A stretch of 64,000 bases of DNA from Halobacillus andaensis (lineage in GTDB: Bacteria; Bacillota; Bacilli; Bacillales; Halobacillaceae), in contig NZ_BMEL01000003.1 in the NCBI RefSeq assembly GCF_014636475.1, forward strand, positions 1 through 64,000, in the 5' to 3' direction. The notes beneath the pieces were generated by a model. The model saw only the letters and a program-made list of their open reading frames with translations, did no database searches and was not told where the DNA came from. The translations under genes and the position numbers were made by a program. This document shows positions 34,309 to 43,261 of the stretch, piece after piece (position 1 is the stretch's first letter; each line of letters starts with the position of its first letter).

Positions 34309-34950
34309 TCATTCTCCTTTTCTCGCCTGGATCAACCAAGCAAATTTGTTTAATGGTTTAAAAGATACTTCAAACCCTAGCTGCAAAAACATTTGTTCAA
34401 GGTCATCCAAGTACGGATAATACTCCTCTCTCAAGTCTTGAGCTAAGTTCATAAAACCCTTTTGTTCCGCTTCGTTAATTAATTGCTGTTTGTAATCTTC
34501 ATTCTTAAACAGCGTATCTATAAAAATGACTTCTCCATTTGATTCAAGTTTATCATAATATTCTTTTAAGGCTAACCTTTTCTCTTGTTCGTTTAGATGA
34601 TGAAAAGCAAAGGAACTTACAATTGAACGAATAGGCATCTGTAATGTCGGAAAATGAATAAAATCGCCTGCATATACGGCAGCTTCCGGACATTTCACAT
34701 TCGCAATTCTTCTCATCTCCTCTGAAGGCTCTATCCCTACCACAACTTTATGTTGCGCAATCATTTTCTGTGTTAAATTAGCAGTTCCTACTCCAAATTC
34801 AAGAACAGGAGAAATAGAAAGATCGGCTAATTCTTGCAGCATCGTATCGTAACCTTCAAAAACTTCCTTGTATTCTGGATCACTGCCAGAAACTGTCTCA
34901 TCATAAGAGCTCGCCCATTGGTTAAAAAGGTCGACAAACTCAACACCCAT
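34309..34950 (-). CDS. yrrT: SAM-dependent methyltransferase YrrT
   Basis: A 213-residue class I methyltransferase with SAM motif I VLEFGVGTANLTQKM (about 50) and FHHLNEQEKRLAL further on. The start MGVEFVDLFNQWA at 34950 is chosen because GGGG lies 9 bases upstream; the earlier ATG abuts that site. It leads the operon with luxS and mccAB. YrrT is thought to use SAM and so generate the SAH recycled by the next steps. Its methyl acceptor is unknown. Confidence 0.87.
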   Translation of the reverse strand: MGVEFVDLFNQWASSYDETVSGSDPEYKEVFEGYDTMLQELADLSISPVLEFGVGTANLTQKMIAQHKVVVGIEPSEEMRRIANVKCPEAAVYAGDFIHFPTLQMPIRSIVSSFAFHHLNEQEKRLALKEYYDKLESNGEVIFIDTLFKNEDYKQQLINEAEQKGFMNLAQDLREEYYPYLDDLEQMFLQLGFEVSFKPLNKFAWLIQARKGE

Positions 34951-34970
34951 TCTACTCATCCCCTATTGCT

Positions 34971-35001
34971 TATAATTCCTATAATTAAACTCGGAATTAT
35001 A
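34971..35001. promoter_or_regulatory. Dyad operator upstream of yrrT (possible CymR site)
   Basis: TATAATTCC (34971-34979) and GGAATTATA (34993-35001) are exact inverted repeats 13 bases apart, just upstream of the yrrT start. GGAATT-containing sites in AT-rich DNA resemble CymR boxes, and CymR represses the yrrT operon in B. subtilis. The match is by eye. Confidence 0.45.
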
Positions 35002-35087
35002 TCTTTAATTTATCATATTTCACTTCTCTGCTCAATGTTCATCATTTCTAATGCAAAAAAAAGAAGCGAGCATATCGCTTCTGCCTT

Positions 35088-36260
35088 TTACTTTCTACGT
35101 CTTCTTTTTCGCTGCTCATCTTCTTTGTCCTTTTCCTTTTTACGAGGAGCAAGACCAGCCAACGTACGGCGATGCAGTTTCTCTCCAATTCCTTTTTCAA
35201 TCGATCGCAGTGCTTGCTTATCCTTTGGAGCAGCAAACGTAATGGCGAGACCTTTTCCACCCGCGCGTCCCGTACGGCCAATTCGATGGATATAACTTTC
35301 TGCGTCCTGAGGAATGTCATAGTTAAACACGTGGGTGACACCTTCAACATCTAAACCGCGAGCCGCTACATCCGTAGCTACCAAATATTGAATCTTTGCA
35401 TCACGAAATGACTGCATGACTTTTTCACGTTTTGCCTGCGATAAATCCCCGTGCAGTTCATCCACTTCAAAACCGTGAGATTTCAATGCTCCGTGCAGTT
35501 TGATCGCTCTTCGTTTGGTCCGGCAGAAGATCACGGCTAAAAACGGTCGATGCTCGTTCATAATTTGAATTAAAGTATCCTGCTTGGCGCGGTCTGTCGT
35601 CTCATAGACAAGCTGCTTGATTTCATCTAGCGTTACTTTTTCAGCTTGAACCGAAATCTTCTCCGGGTTCTTCATAAACTTATTCGCTAAGCTTTTTACT
35701 TGAGATGAAATCGTTGCAGAAAATGCACTCGTCTGTCTTTTTGGAGGTGTTTCAGCAAAGATTTCCGTCACATCAGGCAGAAACCCAGCTTCAAGCATTT
35801 GATCGGCTTCATCCAAAACGACATATTCGACGGCTGCAAGTGAAATCGTCTCTCTCCGTAAATGATCCAGCAACCTTCCAGGAGTTGCCACTACGATATG
35901 AGTACGTCCTTTTAATCTCTTCGCTTGCTTAGCCACATCCTGTCCACCATATACAGCCAGCACACCCGCTTCTTCTGGGCGAAGCTTTTCAACTTCATTC
36001 GTAATTTGCAAAGCTAACTCACGTGTTGGTGTGACGATTAACCCCTGCACCTCTGGAATACTTGGATCTATTTTTTGTAAAAGAGGCAAAAGAAAAGCAA
36101 GTGTTTTCCCCGTCCCTGTTTGTGCTTTAGCGACTACATCTTTTCCATCAAGTAAAAGAGGAACAGCCTGCTCCTGAACCGGAGTAGGAACTGTCAGCCC
36201 CTGGTGTTTCAACTTCACTCGTAACTGCTCTTCTATTCCTATATCTTTAAAGTTTTTCAT
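35088..36260 (-). CDS. DEAD-box RNA helicase
   Basis: An ATP-dependent RNA helicase, 390 residues. All core motifs are present: Q motif with [10 protein letters not shown], motif I AQTGTGKT (about 45), Ia [32 protein letters not shown], then [15 protein letters not shown] and [10 protein letters not shown]. It ends in a short basic tail ([17 protein letters not shown]) likely to bind RNA. The size resembles YfmL rather than the longer CshA/DbpA. The start is taken at 36260 ([13 protein letters not shown]) with AGGAAAG upstream. A ribosome-assembly or cold-shock role is inferred from the family. Confidence 0.9.
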   Translation of the reverse strand: MKNFKDIGIEEQLRVKLKHQGLTVPTPVQEQAVPLLLDGKDVVAKAQTGTGKTLAFLLPLLQKIDPSIPEVQGLIVTPTRELALQITNEVEKLRPEEAGVLAVYGGQDVAKQAKRLKGRTHIVVATPGRLLDHLRRETISLAAVEYVVLDEADQMLEAGFLPDVTEIFAETPPKRQTSAFSATISSQVKSLANKFMKNPEKISVQAEKVTLDEIKQLVYETTDRAKQDTLIQIMNEHRPFLAVIFCRTKRRAIKLHGALKSHGFEVDELHGDLSQAKREKVMQSFRDAKIQYLVATDVAARGLDVEGVTHVFNYDIPQDAESYIHRIGRTGRAGGKGLAITFAAPKDKQALRSIEKGIGEKLHRRTLAGLAPRKKEKDKEDEQRKRRRRK

Positions 36261-36388
36261 TTTATTCACTACTTTCCTAATATACATCCATCCTCTTATT
36301 GTACCGCGAATCACCAATTAATGAACATTTTTATTTTCAAAAGCCCATATAGTATAGATAAACCCTATGATGAGGAGGTTGGTCGTCA

Positions 36389-37576
36389 ATGGACGTACAA
36401 GTAAGGGGAGGCGACTCCTTATGGTCTTATTCCAACACCTTTAATGTCCCTCTGCCTCTTATTATTAATTCCAACCCAACCATTAATCCATCGATGTTAT
36501 CCATCGGACAAACCATTCAAATTCCCGGCTATCGACTGCAGCGTTACACCATTTTGCAAGGAGATTCTTTTTATAAAATTGCAACAAGAAACCGCATCTC
36601 CATTGATGGTTTATTTTTAGTTAATCCCGGCGTAAACCCAAACGCTTTGCAAATTGGGCAGACGGTTAATATTCCTAAACGCGTCACCACTGCCATAATC
36701 AACCCCCGTCAAAACTATGATTCTCAAATACTGGCTGGTGATTTAGAAGCATTAGGACAGCTTTACCCATTTATGAGAAGGCGAACGATTGGAAACAGCG
36801 TGATGGGCAAAGAATTAATTGAAGTTCAAATTGGCAATGGGGAAAAAGTCGTACATTGGAACGGTGCCTTTCATGCCTATGAATGGATTACTACATCAGT
36901 GATCATGGAATTCATAAACACCTATTTATTAGCACTTACGAATAATGAGACGATACGCGGACGAATCATGTTCCCTTTCTACGATCAAGTCACTTTATCG
37001 ATCGTGCCAATGGTGGACCCTGACGGTGTGGACCTTGTCTTAAACGGACCACCAGACGGCTCCTTCGGGGAAGAAGCTTTGAAAATCAATGGAGGAAGTA
37101 CTGATTTTAGCGGATGGAAAGCGAACATACGCGGTGTAGACTTAAACAACCAATTCCCAGCCAAGTGGGAAATTGAAGCAGAGCGTAAACCTAAACAACC
37201 AGCTCCTAGAGATTTTCCAGGATATGCACCCCTAACGGAACCAGAAAGCGTCGCCATGGCCGAATTAGCTGGAGAATTAAATTTTGAAAAGATGCTCGCC
37301 TTCCACACTCAAGGAGAAGTCATTTACTGGGGATTTGAAAACCTTGAACCACCAAGAGCCCGTGAAATTGTGAATGAGTTTTCAAGAGTAAGCGGCTACG
37401 AACCTATTCGTTATGTCGATAGCTTCGCTGGCTATAAAGACTGGTTTATACAAGACTTTCGAGAGCCGGGGTTCACGGTGGAGCTTGGCCAGGGAATCAA
37501 CCCTTTGCCGATTACTCAGTTTGATGAGATTTATCAAAAAACGCTCGGGATCTTTTTAGCGAGTATGTATATGTAG
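36389..37576 (+). CDS. LysM-M14 gamma-D-glutamyl-diamino acid endopeptidase
   Basis: A zinc carboxypeptidase-family enzyme, 395 residues. Two N-terminal LysM domains (about 2-47 and 50-97) precede an M14 domain from about residue 105. Zinc ligands are visible as H-x-x-E in GAFHAYEW and a later His in LAFHTQGE; the catalytic Glu is in FTVELGQG. The layout equals endopeptidase I/YqgT, which cuts gamma-D-Glu-diaminopimelate bonds of wall peptides. There is no signal peptide, which suggests a mother-cell or spore-associated location. GATGAGGAGG precedes the ATG. Confidence 0.9.
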   Translation: MDVQVRGGDSLWSYSNTFNVPLPLIINSNPTINPSMLSIGQTIQIPGYRLQRYTILQGDSFYKIATRNRISIDGLFLVNPGVNPNALQIGQTVNIPKRVTTAIINPRQNYDSQILAGDLEALGQLYPFMRRRTIGNSVMGKELIEVQIGNGEKVVHWNGAFHAYEWITTSVIMEFINTYLLALTNNETIRGRIMFPFYDQVTLSIVPMVDPDGVDLVLNGPPDGSFGEEALKINGGSTDFSGWKANIRGVDLNNQFPAKWEIEAERKPKQPAPRDFPGYAPLTEPESVAMAELAGELNFEKMLAFHTQGEVIYWGFENLEPPRAREIVNEFSRVSGYEPIRYVDSFAGYKDWFIQDFREPGFTVELGQGINPLPITQFDEIYQKTLGIFLASMYM

Positions 37577-37631
37577 GATCGGAAGGGGCGATCCTCTCAG
37601 TTTGAGGGAGAACTTTACTATATCAACAAAT

Positions 37632-37672
37632 AAAGCGATGCACACCATTTCATTTGTGAGCATCGCTTTTCT
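37632..37672. terminator. Terminator between the M14 peptidase and the next gene
   Basis: AAAGCGATGC (37632-37641) pairs with GCATCGCTTT (37660-37669), followed by T's. It serves the convergent pair. Confidence 0.75.
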
Positions 37673-37676
37673 CATC

Positions 37677-38018
37677 TTATATTTTATCCTTATCCATATG
37701 GCCGTCATGCGTTTTTAAAATAGCCAGCGCATCATTATAATCATCTTTATCTACATCAAAATGAAGCAAATGCGTCAAATGACCTGTATCCGGCGGCGTA
37801 TCATCTTCAGACGTGCTTTTGTTAGGTTTAATAAAATCTCTAAAACCAGCTACTCCGGCTGTTGTACCTTGGTTTAGCACCGGAACAATTCCTGTTAAAC
37901 GAGATTCCTCCGGGATCGGCTCCACAAATTGATTCGATATAGAAAGCTTCTGCAGTTCAGCCTTTGCACTTTCTGCATCATTTTCCGTTTTGAAAAAAGC
38001 CTCAATATGCTTTGTCAT
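37677..38018 (-). CDS. Hypothetical 113-residue protein
   Basis: Counted from the ATG at 38018 (GGAGAGGATTAGACCG upstream). The N-terminus MTKHIEAFFKTENDAESAKAEL resembles the start of small ACT-like or general-stress (YflT/heat-induced) proteins. A Gly/Ala-rich loop (GTTAGVAGF) and an acidic C-terminal part, HFDVDKDDYNDALAILKTHDGH, follow. I do not recognise a family with certainty. It is a soluble, acidic, single gene. Confidence 0.7.
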   Translation of the reverse strand: MTKHIEAFFKTENDAESAKAELQKLSISNQFVEPIPEESRLTGIVPVLNQGTTAGVAGFRDFIKPNKSTSEDDTPPDTGHLTHLLHFDVDKDDYNDALAILKTHDGHMDKDKI

Positions 38019-38112
38019 CGGTCTAATCCTCTCCTTTATCCATGAGATTCGATTCATTACTTACACTATTCCCCAAATAACATGAACTATAACTTTAGAA
38101 AAGCTAACTATC

Positions 38113-38300
38113 TGATTAGACGAAAAAGAGACCGGGACAAAATTGAATAAAGCATAAAATAACCCGAATGATTCTATTAAAATCAGTTCGGATTATTTAT
38201 GTTAGGGAAAGTTTTTTTACCTTCGCTCCGTCAAAATGCTCCGCTTTCCGTGGGCACGGCCTCAGCTTCCTCGGAAAGCGGCGCTTTTTCCTGTTCCTTT
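38113..38300. repeat. Copy of the 7527 repeat with a Bacillaceae-type GC module
   Basis: 38113-38210 aligns with 7527-7620: TTAGACGA, GGGACAAAA-TGAATAAAGC and CAGTTCGGATTATTTAT are shared. It continues into TTCGCTCCGTCAAAATGCTC and a CTTTCCG...CGGAAAG hairpin (about 38240-38280). The gap 38058-38369 contains no gene. Confidence 0.75.
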
Positions 38301-38369
38301 TCTCTATACCAATAGGAAGGAACCATCCTATAAACTGAGATTAAACCGTCTAAGCTTTTTCAAAAGCCT

Positions 38370-38399
38370 GAAAACCTCTTTCAAACGAAAGAGGTTTTC
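38370..38399 (-). terminator. Terminator of argGH
   Basis: GAAAACCTCTTTC (38370-38382) pairs perfectly with GAAAGAGGTTTTC (38387-38399) around a 4-base loop, just after the argH stop. Confidence 0.75.
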
Positions 38400-38402
38400 C
38401 AA

Positions 38403-39776
38403 TTAATTGATATGCTTCTTAGCAAGTGCAAGTTGTTCCTTCACCTGTTCAAACCCAGTTCCGCCCTCACTTGCACGAGCAGCTACGACATGATCCGGCG
38501 CTAATTTTTCATAAATGTCTTTTTCAAACAACTCGGAGAACTGCTGATATTCTTCAAGCTTTAAATCAAGTAAATACTTGCCTTGCTCAATTGCATACAG
38601 TACAACCTGACCGATGACTGAATGAGCTTCACGGAACGGCAGCCCTTTAACCGCTAAATAATCAGCGATGTCTGTAGCGTTAGAGTAATCCTCATTGACC
38701 GCCTGACGCATATTCGCTCCCTTTACTTCCATAGAAGCCAGCATAGGAGCCAATAAAGAAAGCGCCCCATCTAAGGTTTCTACCGTGTCAAACATGCCTT
38801 CCTTGTCCTCCTGCATATCCTTGTTATAGGCAAGCGGAAGACCTTTAAGCAACGTAAGTAATCCCATTAAATTGCCATAAATCCGACCTGTCTTCCCACG
38901 AAGAAGTTCCGGCACATCAGGGTTTTTCTTTTGAGGCATGATGCTGGATCCTGTACAAAATGCATCATCTAATTCAACAAAATTAAACTCCTGGCTGCTC
39001 CAAAGAATTAACTCCTCAGAAAGTCTGGAAATATGGGTGATTAAAATGGATGAGATCGACAAGAATTCGAGAATAAAATCACGATCGCTGACGGCGTCTA
39101 AAGAGTTTGGATAAACGTTCTCAAATCCGAGCGCCTCAGCTGTCATCTTTCGATCGACCGGGTAAGGCGTCCCCGCAAGCGCTGCAGCCCCAAGTGGAGA
39201 CCAATCAATTCGTTTCATGCTATCTTGAAGACGTTCTTTGTCACGCTCAAACATCCAGAAATACGCTAACAAGTGATGAGCAAATGAAACAGGCTGGGCA
39301 CGCTGCAAGTGCGTATACCCAGGAATAATGGTATCGACGTGCTGTTCTGCTTGATCGGCCAACGATTTCTGAACAGCTTCCACTAATCCGATAAGCTGCT
39401 TCGTTTTCTCTTTTAAATATAAGTGCATATCTGTAGCTACTTGATCATTACGGCTTCTTCCTGTATGGAGCTTACCTCCCACAGGGCCAATCTCCTCAAT
39501 AAGCAGTTTTTCAATATTCATGTGAATGTCTTCATCTTCTACAGAAAATTCCACATCATCATTCTCGATTTTTTTCTCAATCGTCTGCAGCCCTTCTTTT
39601 ATCTGAGCCGCTTCATCCTCAGAAATGATGCTGCACTTTCCCAGCATTTCTACGTGCGCTTTGCTGCCTTGAATATCTTGTAATGCTAGTTTAACGTCAA
39701 AGCCGATCGAAGAGGTATACTCTTCGACCAGCTTATCCGTCGGTTTCGTAAATCTTCCGCCCCAAAGCTTACTCAT
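38403..39776 (-). CDS. argH: Argininosuccinate lyase
   Basis: Last step of arginine synthesis, argininosuccinate to arginine plus fumarate. The 457-residue fumarase/aspartase-superfamily enzyme starts [14 protein letters not shown]. It has [16 protein letters not shown] and the flexible signature loop [20 protein letters not shown] (about 280) with the catalytic Ser. It overlaps the end of argG by 8 bases, so translation is coupled. A terminator follows. Expression is controlled by the T-box in front of argG. Confidence 0.97.
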   Translation of the reverse strand: MSKLWGGRFTKPTDKLVEEYTSSIGFDVKLALQDIQGSKAHVEMLGKCSIISEDEAAQIKEGLQTIEKKIENDDVEFSVEDEDIHMNIEKLLIEEIGPVGGKLHTGRSRNDQVATDMHLYLKEKTKQLIGLVEAVQKSLADQAEQHVDTIIPGYTHLQRAQPVSFAHHLLAYFWMFERDKERLQDSMKRIDWSPLGAAALAGTPYPVDRKMTAEALGFENVYPNSLDAVSDRDFILEFLSISSILITHISRLSEELILWSSQEFNFVELDDAFCTGSSIMPQKKNPDVPELLRGKTGRIYGNLMGLLTLLKGLPLAYNKDMQEDKEGMFDTVETLDGALSLLAPMLASMEVKGANMRQAVNEDYSNATDIADYLAVKGLPFREAHSVIGQVVLYAIEQGKYLLDLKLEEYQQFSELFEKDIYEKLAPDHVVAARASEGGTGFEQVKEQLALAKKHIN

Positions 39777-41007
39777 TCACACTCACCGGCACTTTCTTTG
39801 CTTTAATTTCTTTTGCTTTATGCACATCTGCATTCACTTTTGTCGGCAGTCCCCATAGTTTAATGAATCCAACAGCTGCATCGTGATCAAATGCATCATC
39901 TTTTGAATAAGTGGAAAGCTCTTCGTTATAAAGACTAACTGGAGATTTCTTACCAACTACATTGTAATGGCCTTTAAATAGCTTCACTTTAACCGTTCCT
40001 GTAACTACTTGCTGTGTTTCTTCTACAAACGCTTGAAGCGCCGGCTGAAGTGGGGAATACCATAGACCGTCGTAAATCATTTTGGACATCTGCTGTTCAA
40101 CGTTTACTTTATATTGAGAAACTTCTCTTGTTAACGTAATAAACTCAAGCTCTTTATGCGCATTGATTAAAATCATGGCTGCTGGATTTTCATAAACTTC
40201 TCTGGATTTAATTCCAACGAGACGGTTTTCTGTATGATCGATACGTCCAACTCCATGCATACCGCCTAAGTCGTTTAGCTTCTCAATAAGCGGTACAAGA
40301 TCCATCGGCTGCCCATCCAGCGCGACAGGAATGCCTTGATCGAACTCGATTTCAATCGTATCTGGAGTATCAGGTGTTTTCTCAATTGGATTCGTCCAAG
40401 CGTATGCTGCTTCAGGTGCTTCCATCCAAGGATCTTCAAGCACACCTGCTTCGCAGGCACGTCCCCAGATGTTCGCATCAATAGAGAATGGATTTTCTAG
40501 ATTAACAGGAATCGGAATCCCTTTTTCTTCTGCATACTTAATTTGCTCATCACGTGTCATACCCCATTCTCTTACCGGAGCAATCACTTCCAAGTCAGGA
40601 TTTAACGCTTGAATGGATACTTCGAATCTTACCTGATCATTCCCTTTACCTGTACAGCCATGAGCTACAGCTACTGCACCTTCTTGCTCTGCCACATCAA
40701 CTAGAAGTTTAGAAATTAAAGGACGAGACAGCGCTGAAGATAATGGATATTTCCCTTCATAAAGCGCGTTTGCTTTAAGGGCTGGCATCAGATAGTCATT
40801 GGCCAACATTTCCTTTGCATCTACCATGATCGCCTTAATAGCCCCAACATCAAGCGCTTTTTGACGAATGGCTTCAAGATCCTTCCCTTCGCCCACATCA
40901 AGTCCAAGAGCAATAACATCGTACCCGTATTTCTCTTGAATCCACTTCACTGAAATCGATGTGTCCAATCCGCCTGAATATGCTAATACTACTTTTGGTT
41001 TTGCCAT
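39769..41007 (-). CDS. argG: Argininosuccinate synthase
   Basis: Condenses citrulline and aspartate with ATP. From the ATG at 41007 (AGGAGGCATTTACT upstream) it has 412 residues, normal for the family. The ATP P-loop is [16 protein letters not shown] at the N-terminus; [13 protein letters not shown] and RGSCE-type AYGCEAG... (here [13 protein letters not shown]) follow. Longer in-frame starts would run into the T-box terminator and are rejected. It is the first gene of argGH. Confidence 0.97.
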   Translation of the reverse strand: MAKPKVVLAYSGGLDTSISVKWIQEKYGYDVIALGLDVGEGKDLEAIRQKALDVGAIKAIMVDAKEMLANDYLMPALKANALYEGKYPLSSALSRPLISKLLVDVAEQEGAVAVAHGCTGKGNDQVRFEVSIQALNPDLEVIAPVREWGMTRDEQIKYAEEKGIPIPVNLENPFSIDANIWGRACEAGVLEDPWMEAPEAAYAWTNPIEKTPDTPDTIEIEFDQGIPVALDGQPMDLVPLIEKLNDLGGMHGVGRIDHTENRLVGIKSREVYENPAAMILINAHKELEFITLTREVSQYKVNVEQQMSKMIYDGLWYSPLQPALQAFVEETQQVVTGTVKVKLFKGHYNVVGKKSPVSLYNEELSTYSKDDAFDHDAAVGFIKLWGLPTKVNADVHKAKEIKAKKVPVSVNE

Positions 41008-41046
41008 AGTAAATGCCTCCTTATATATTTCCGTATATTTTCCATC

Positions 41047-41320
41047 AAAAAAGTCCGCCTCTTCTTGCATAAGAGACGGACTTCGTAACATCCGCGGTAC
41101 CACTCTAATTGTCTATGAAAAATAGACCAACTCGTATGCTGATAACGGGTGCTCCCGGCTCTGACTACTACTCATTCACCAGAACTTCTCAGAAGTGCGT
41201 TTCAACGTATTTCGAATATCAGGCTTCCACCACCCCTGATTCGCTGTCATTCTTTATACATTTACTCTCTTCATCATAGAATCTTTTTTTCGTGTTCGTT
41301 TCTGTATGTTTATTACTAAT
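41047..41320 (-). promoter_or_regulatory. T-box riboswitch of argGH, Arg(CGC) specifier
   Basis: The minus strand contains the T-box core AGAGTGGTACCGCGG (41092-41106), the AATCAGGGGTGGTGGAAGCC distal part of stem I, and a specifier region GAAACGCAC whose CGC codon (41197-41199) encodes Arg. It ends in a terminator, AAGTCCGTCTCTT (minus, 41071-41083) pairing with AAGAGGCGGACTT (minus, 41051-41063), then TTTTTT. Uncharged tRNA-Arg should stabilise the antiterminator and switch argGH on. Confidence 0.9.
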
Positions 41321-41328
41321 TGTTTATA

Positions 41329-41356
41329 ATTATACATAGATATTTTTAGAAGTCAA
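41329..41356 (-). promoter_or_regulatory. Promoter of argGH
   Basis: Minus-strand TTGACT (41351-41356) and a perfect TATAAT (41329-41334) with a 16-base spacer, just upstream of the T-box leader. Confidence 0.7.
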
Positions 41357-41441
41357 CGGTTTACTTAGAATTTTTTTATAAGAGTTTTGGTTCCTTGAGT
41401 GGTGCACGAGTAAGTGTTCCCTTCCTAAATTAAGCAAAATA

Positions 41442-41474
41442 AAAAAGAAGCGAATTGAATTCGCTTCTTTTTAA
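41442..41474 (-). terminator. Terminator of the Cys-rich protein gene
   Basis: AAAAAGAAGCGAAT (41442-41455) pairs with ATTCGCTTCTTTTT (41459-41472) around a 3-base loop. Confidence 0.85.
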
Positions 41475-41485
41475 ATACCTGTATT

Positions 41486-41815
41486 TTATGCGACGAGCTT
41501 CTTGCATTCTTCTGCACATGCGTAGCAAGCTTCCGCACACTTCTGGCAATGATCATGATCATGCTTCTTACATTCATTTCCGCACGCTTCACAAATCTTT
41601 GCACATGCTTCAGCTAATTCAGACACAAAAGGAGTTCCTCTCGTTAACGCTTGTTCTAGAAAACTGCAGATATCGGCACATTCGCGATCTGTACGGATAC
41701 ATTCAGCCATCATCTTCACATCATCTTCTTGTAAACAAGCGTCATAGCAATGGTTACACGCTTCCATACATTCATGTAATTTTTCAATAGCCGATTGATA
41801 CTTTAAGTGAGACAT
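41486..41815 (-). CDS. Four-helix bundle copper-binding protein (DUF326, YhjQ-like)
   Basis: A 109-residue Cys-rich protein with regularly spaced cysteines: CMEACNHCYDAC, CIRTDRECADIC, CAKICEACGNEC and CQKCAEACYACAEEC. A His/Asp cluster KHDHDHC lies near the end. This is the pattern of the DUF326 copper-storage/ferredoxin-like four-helix bundle family. The start is the ATG at 41815, six bases after AGGAGG; the earlier ATG is too close. A cytosolic Cu(I) sink is the likely role. Single gene. Confidence 0.87.
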   Translation of the reverse strand: MSHLKYQSAIEKLHECMEACNHCYDACLQEDDVKMMAECIRTDRECADICSFLEQALTRGTPFVSELAEACAKICEACGNECKKHDHDHCQKCAEACYACAEECKKLVA

Positions 41816-41912
41816 AATCATCCTCCTAAATAAAAGTAGTTGTATAAACCTATTTTCCGACTTCGGGATAGGTTAAACCCTACTTTATGCTTCCCCAGTA
41901 AATGTGCAGATA

Positions 41913-42470
41913 TTATGCATTTTCAATATAATCTTCCAAATGTTTTTCTAAATCGTCTAGATACCTATGGATCGAAGGTTCTTTTTTCACGTTAAAGCAA
42001 GCGAATGTTTTAATCGGTTTCATTCCCACGTATTTATGGACAAGATGCAATGGAAATAACGTGTCCTCTACACTTCTACCTTCAAAAAATTGCGTCCGAT
42101 CCTCAAACGCTTCAGCTGGAGCATTCCACGTTGTAGAAAACATATACTTTTTCCCATGAAGCAAACCACCTGTTCCATACTGCGCTTTGTTGCCTTCAAA
42201 AAATACACCATATTCATGGACTTCATCAAAGTACTTCTTAAATAAAGCAGGCACACTATAACAGTAGATTGGCGTTTGATAGATCACGATGTCTGCCCAC
42301 TTCACCTTCTCTTGCTCTTCTTTCTTTTCATATCCATTTTGGATAATCGTTTTTTTAACCTCGTGGCGACGTTTAAAATGTTCACATAGAAAATGAAATA
42401 ACGTGTGATTGAGTTCACCTCTGGAATGATCATAATATTCATGGCCATTGATTATTAATAATTTTGAAAT
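41913..42470 (-). CDS. MdaB-like NAD(P)H oxidoreductase with apparent AUU start
   Basis: A flavodoxin-fold quinone reductase family member. The part from the GTG at 42305 (MKWADIVIYQTPIYCYSVPALFKKYFDEV...) lacks the FMN-binding N-terminus. The frame is open upstream, however, and encodes SKLLIINGHEYYDHSRGELN, exactly the missing beginning. No ATG, GTG or TTG is available there. The only sensible start is the ATT at 42468-42470, preceded by AAAGGATG. Full length is then 185 residues, normal for the family. Either AUU is used or the start codon has been lost. Confidence 0.7.
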   Translation of the reverse strand: MSKLLIINGHEYYDHSRGELNHTLFHFLCEHFKRRHEVKKTIIQNGYEKKEEQEKVKWADIVIYQTPIYCYSVPALFKKYFDEVHEYGVFFEGNKAQYGTGGLLHGKKYMFSTTWNAPAEAFEDRTQFFEGRSVEDTLFPLHLVHKYVGMKPIKTFACFNVKKEPSIHRYLDDLEKHLEDYIENA

Positions 42471-42767
42471 AGCTGCTCATCCTTTCTCATGCTGACTCCC
42501 TTGAAAGTATGCAAGGAGTTTTTCTCTTGCGAGGCGTTCAGCTTTTAAAGCTCTCTTCATTATTATCATTTACCTCTTCTACTTCTATTAATGGTTCTAG
42601 ATTGGCGCACCTGGATATCGTGTTCTTAGTTTCGCTGCGAAGTGATGAATGATGTGGTATTCCTATTCTCATGCGAACATTGTAGAAATTTTTGTTGTTT
42701 AAAAAGTGTGAAAAGACGGTATAAGCTAATATATAGCAATTAAATCTATCCATGGAGGAGATTTAAG

Positions 42768-42869
42768 TGAAAATTAAAGTAAGCAACTGGAGGATGTTAT
42801 CGAAGCAGGAACAACTGTACATCTTACGAAAGATTAGTCAACAGCCTAAACTATTAGCCGCTCGTTAAC
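42768..42869 (+). CDS. Possible small ORF of about 33 residues
   Basis: GGAGGAGATTTAA is followed by a GTG start and a basic peptide beginning MKIKVSNWRMLSKQEQLYIL. The ribosome site is good but the product is unrecognised. The surroundings look like decayed genes, so it may be a remnant of a longer gene. Coordinates are approximate to a codon. Confidence 0.3.
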
Positions 42870-43000
42870 CTATAATGGGAAATCCACGGTTGGAAAGGAA
42901 GTCGCCTATCATTTTTAGTTCATGGAAAATATGATTGGAAAGATGGGTTTTAAAAAAATTGTGTCGCAATTGATTCATCCTTACACTCTACTACTTCACC
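42870..43000 (+). pseudogene. Debris with a P-loop fragment
   Basis: One frame reads NGKSTVGKEVAYHF and then a stop, which looks like a Walker A motif cut from a kinase or NTPase. Another frame just after reads MENMIGKMGFKKI, like a GNAT end. Neither has a start or a full domain. Confidence 0.35.
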
Positions 43001-43014
43001 TCTGAACTCTTTAC

Positions 43015-43194
43015 TTATAAAAAGAACTTGTACAAAAGCGCCTGATCGCCATTAGAAACTATTTTATCCTTATCAGGCTCAGAGTATATATCATACAAAT
43101 CCATCTTTCCTAACTCCACTCCTGTTTGCTCGTACACTTCTCTTTTAACTGTTTCTTCCATAGATTCACTCCATTCTTTACCTCTGGGTAACTC
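43015..43194 (-). pseudogene. NUDIX hydrolase fragment
   Basis: A minus-strand frame of about 60 codons encodes LPRGKEWSESMEETVKREVY-EQTG, a recognisable NUDIX box (REVxEQxG) with a degraded glycine/glutamate part. It then ends in ...ALLYKFFL. A TAG lies directly upstream in frame, so the N-terminal half is gone. It is a truncated relic. Confidence 0.6.
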
Positions 43195-43261
43195 CTACGT
43201 TTTTCCTACGTTCTCCTTTTATACTCCCCACACAACGGTACCAGCTGCTTCTGTAGTCCTT

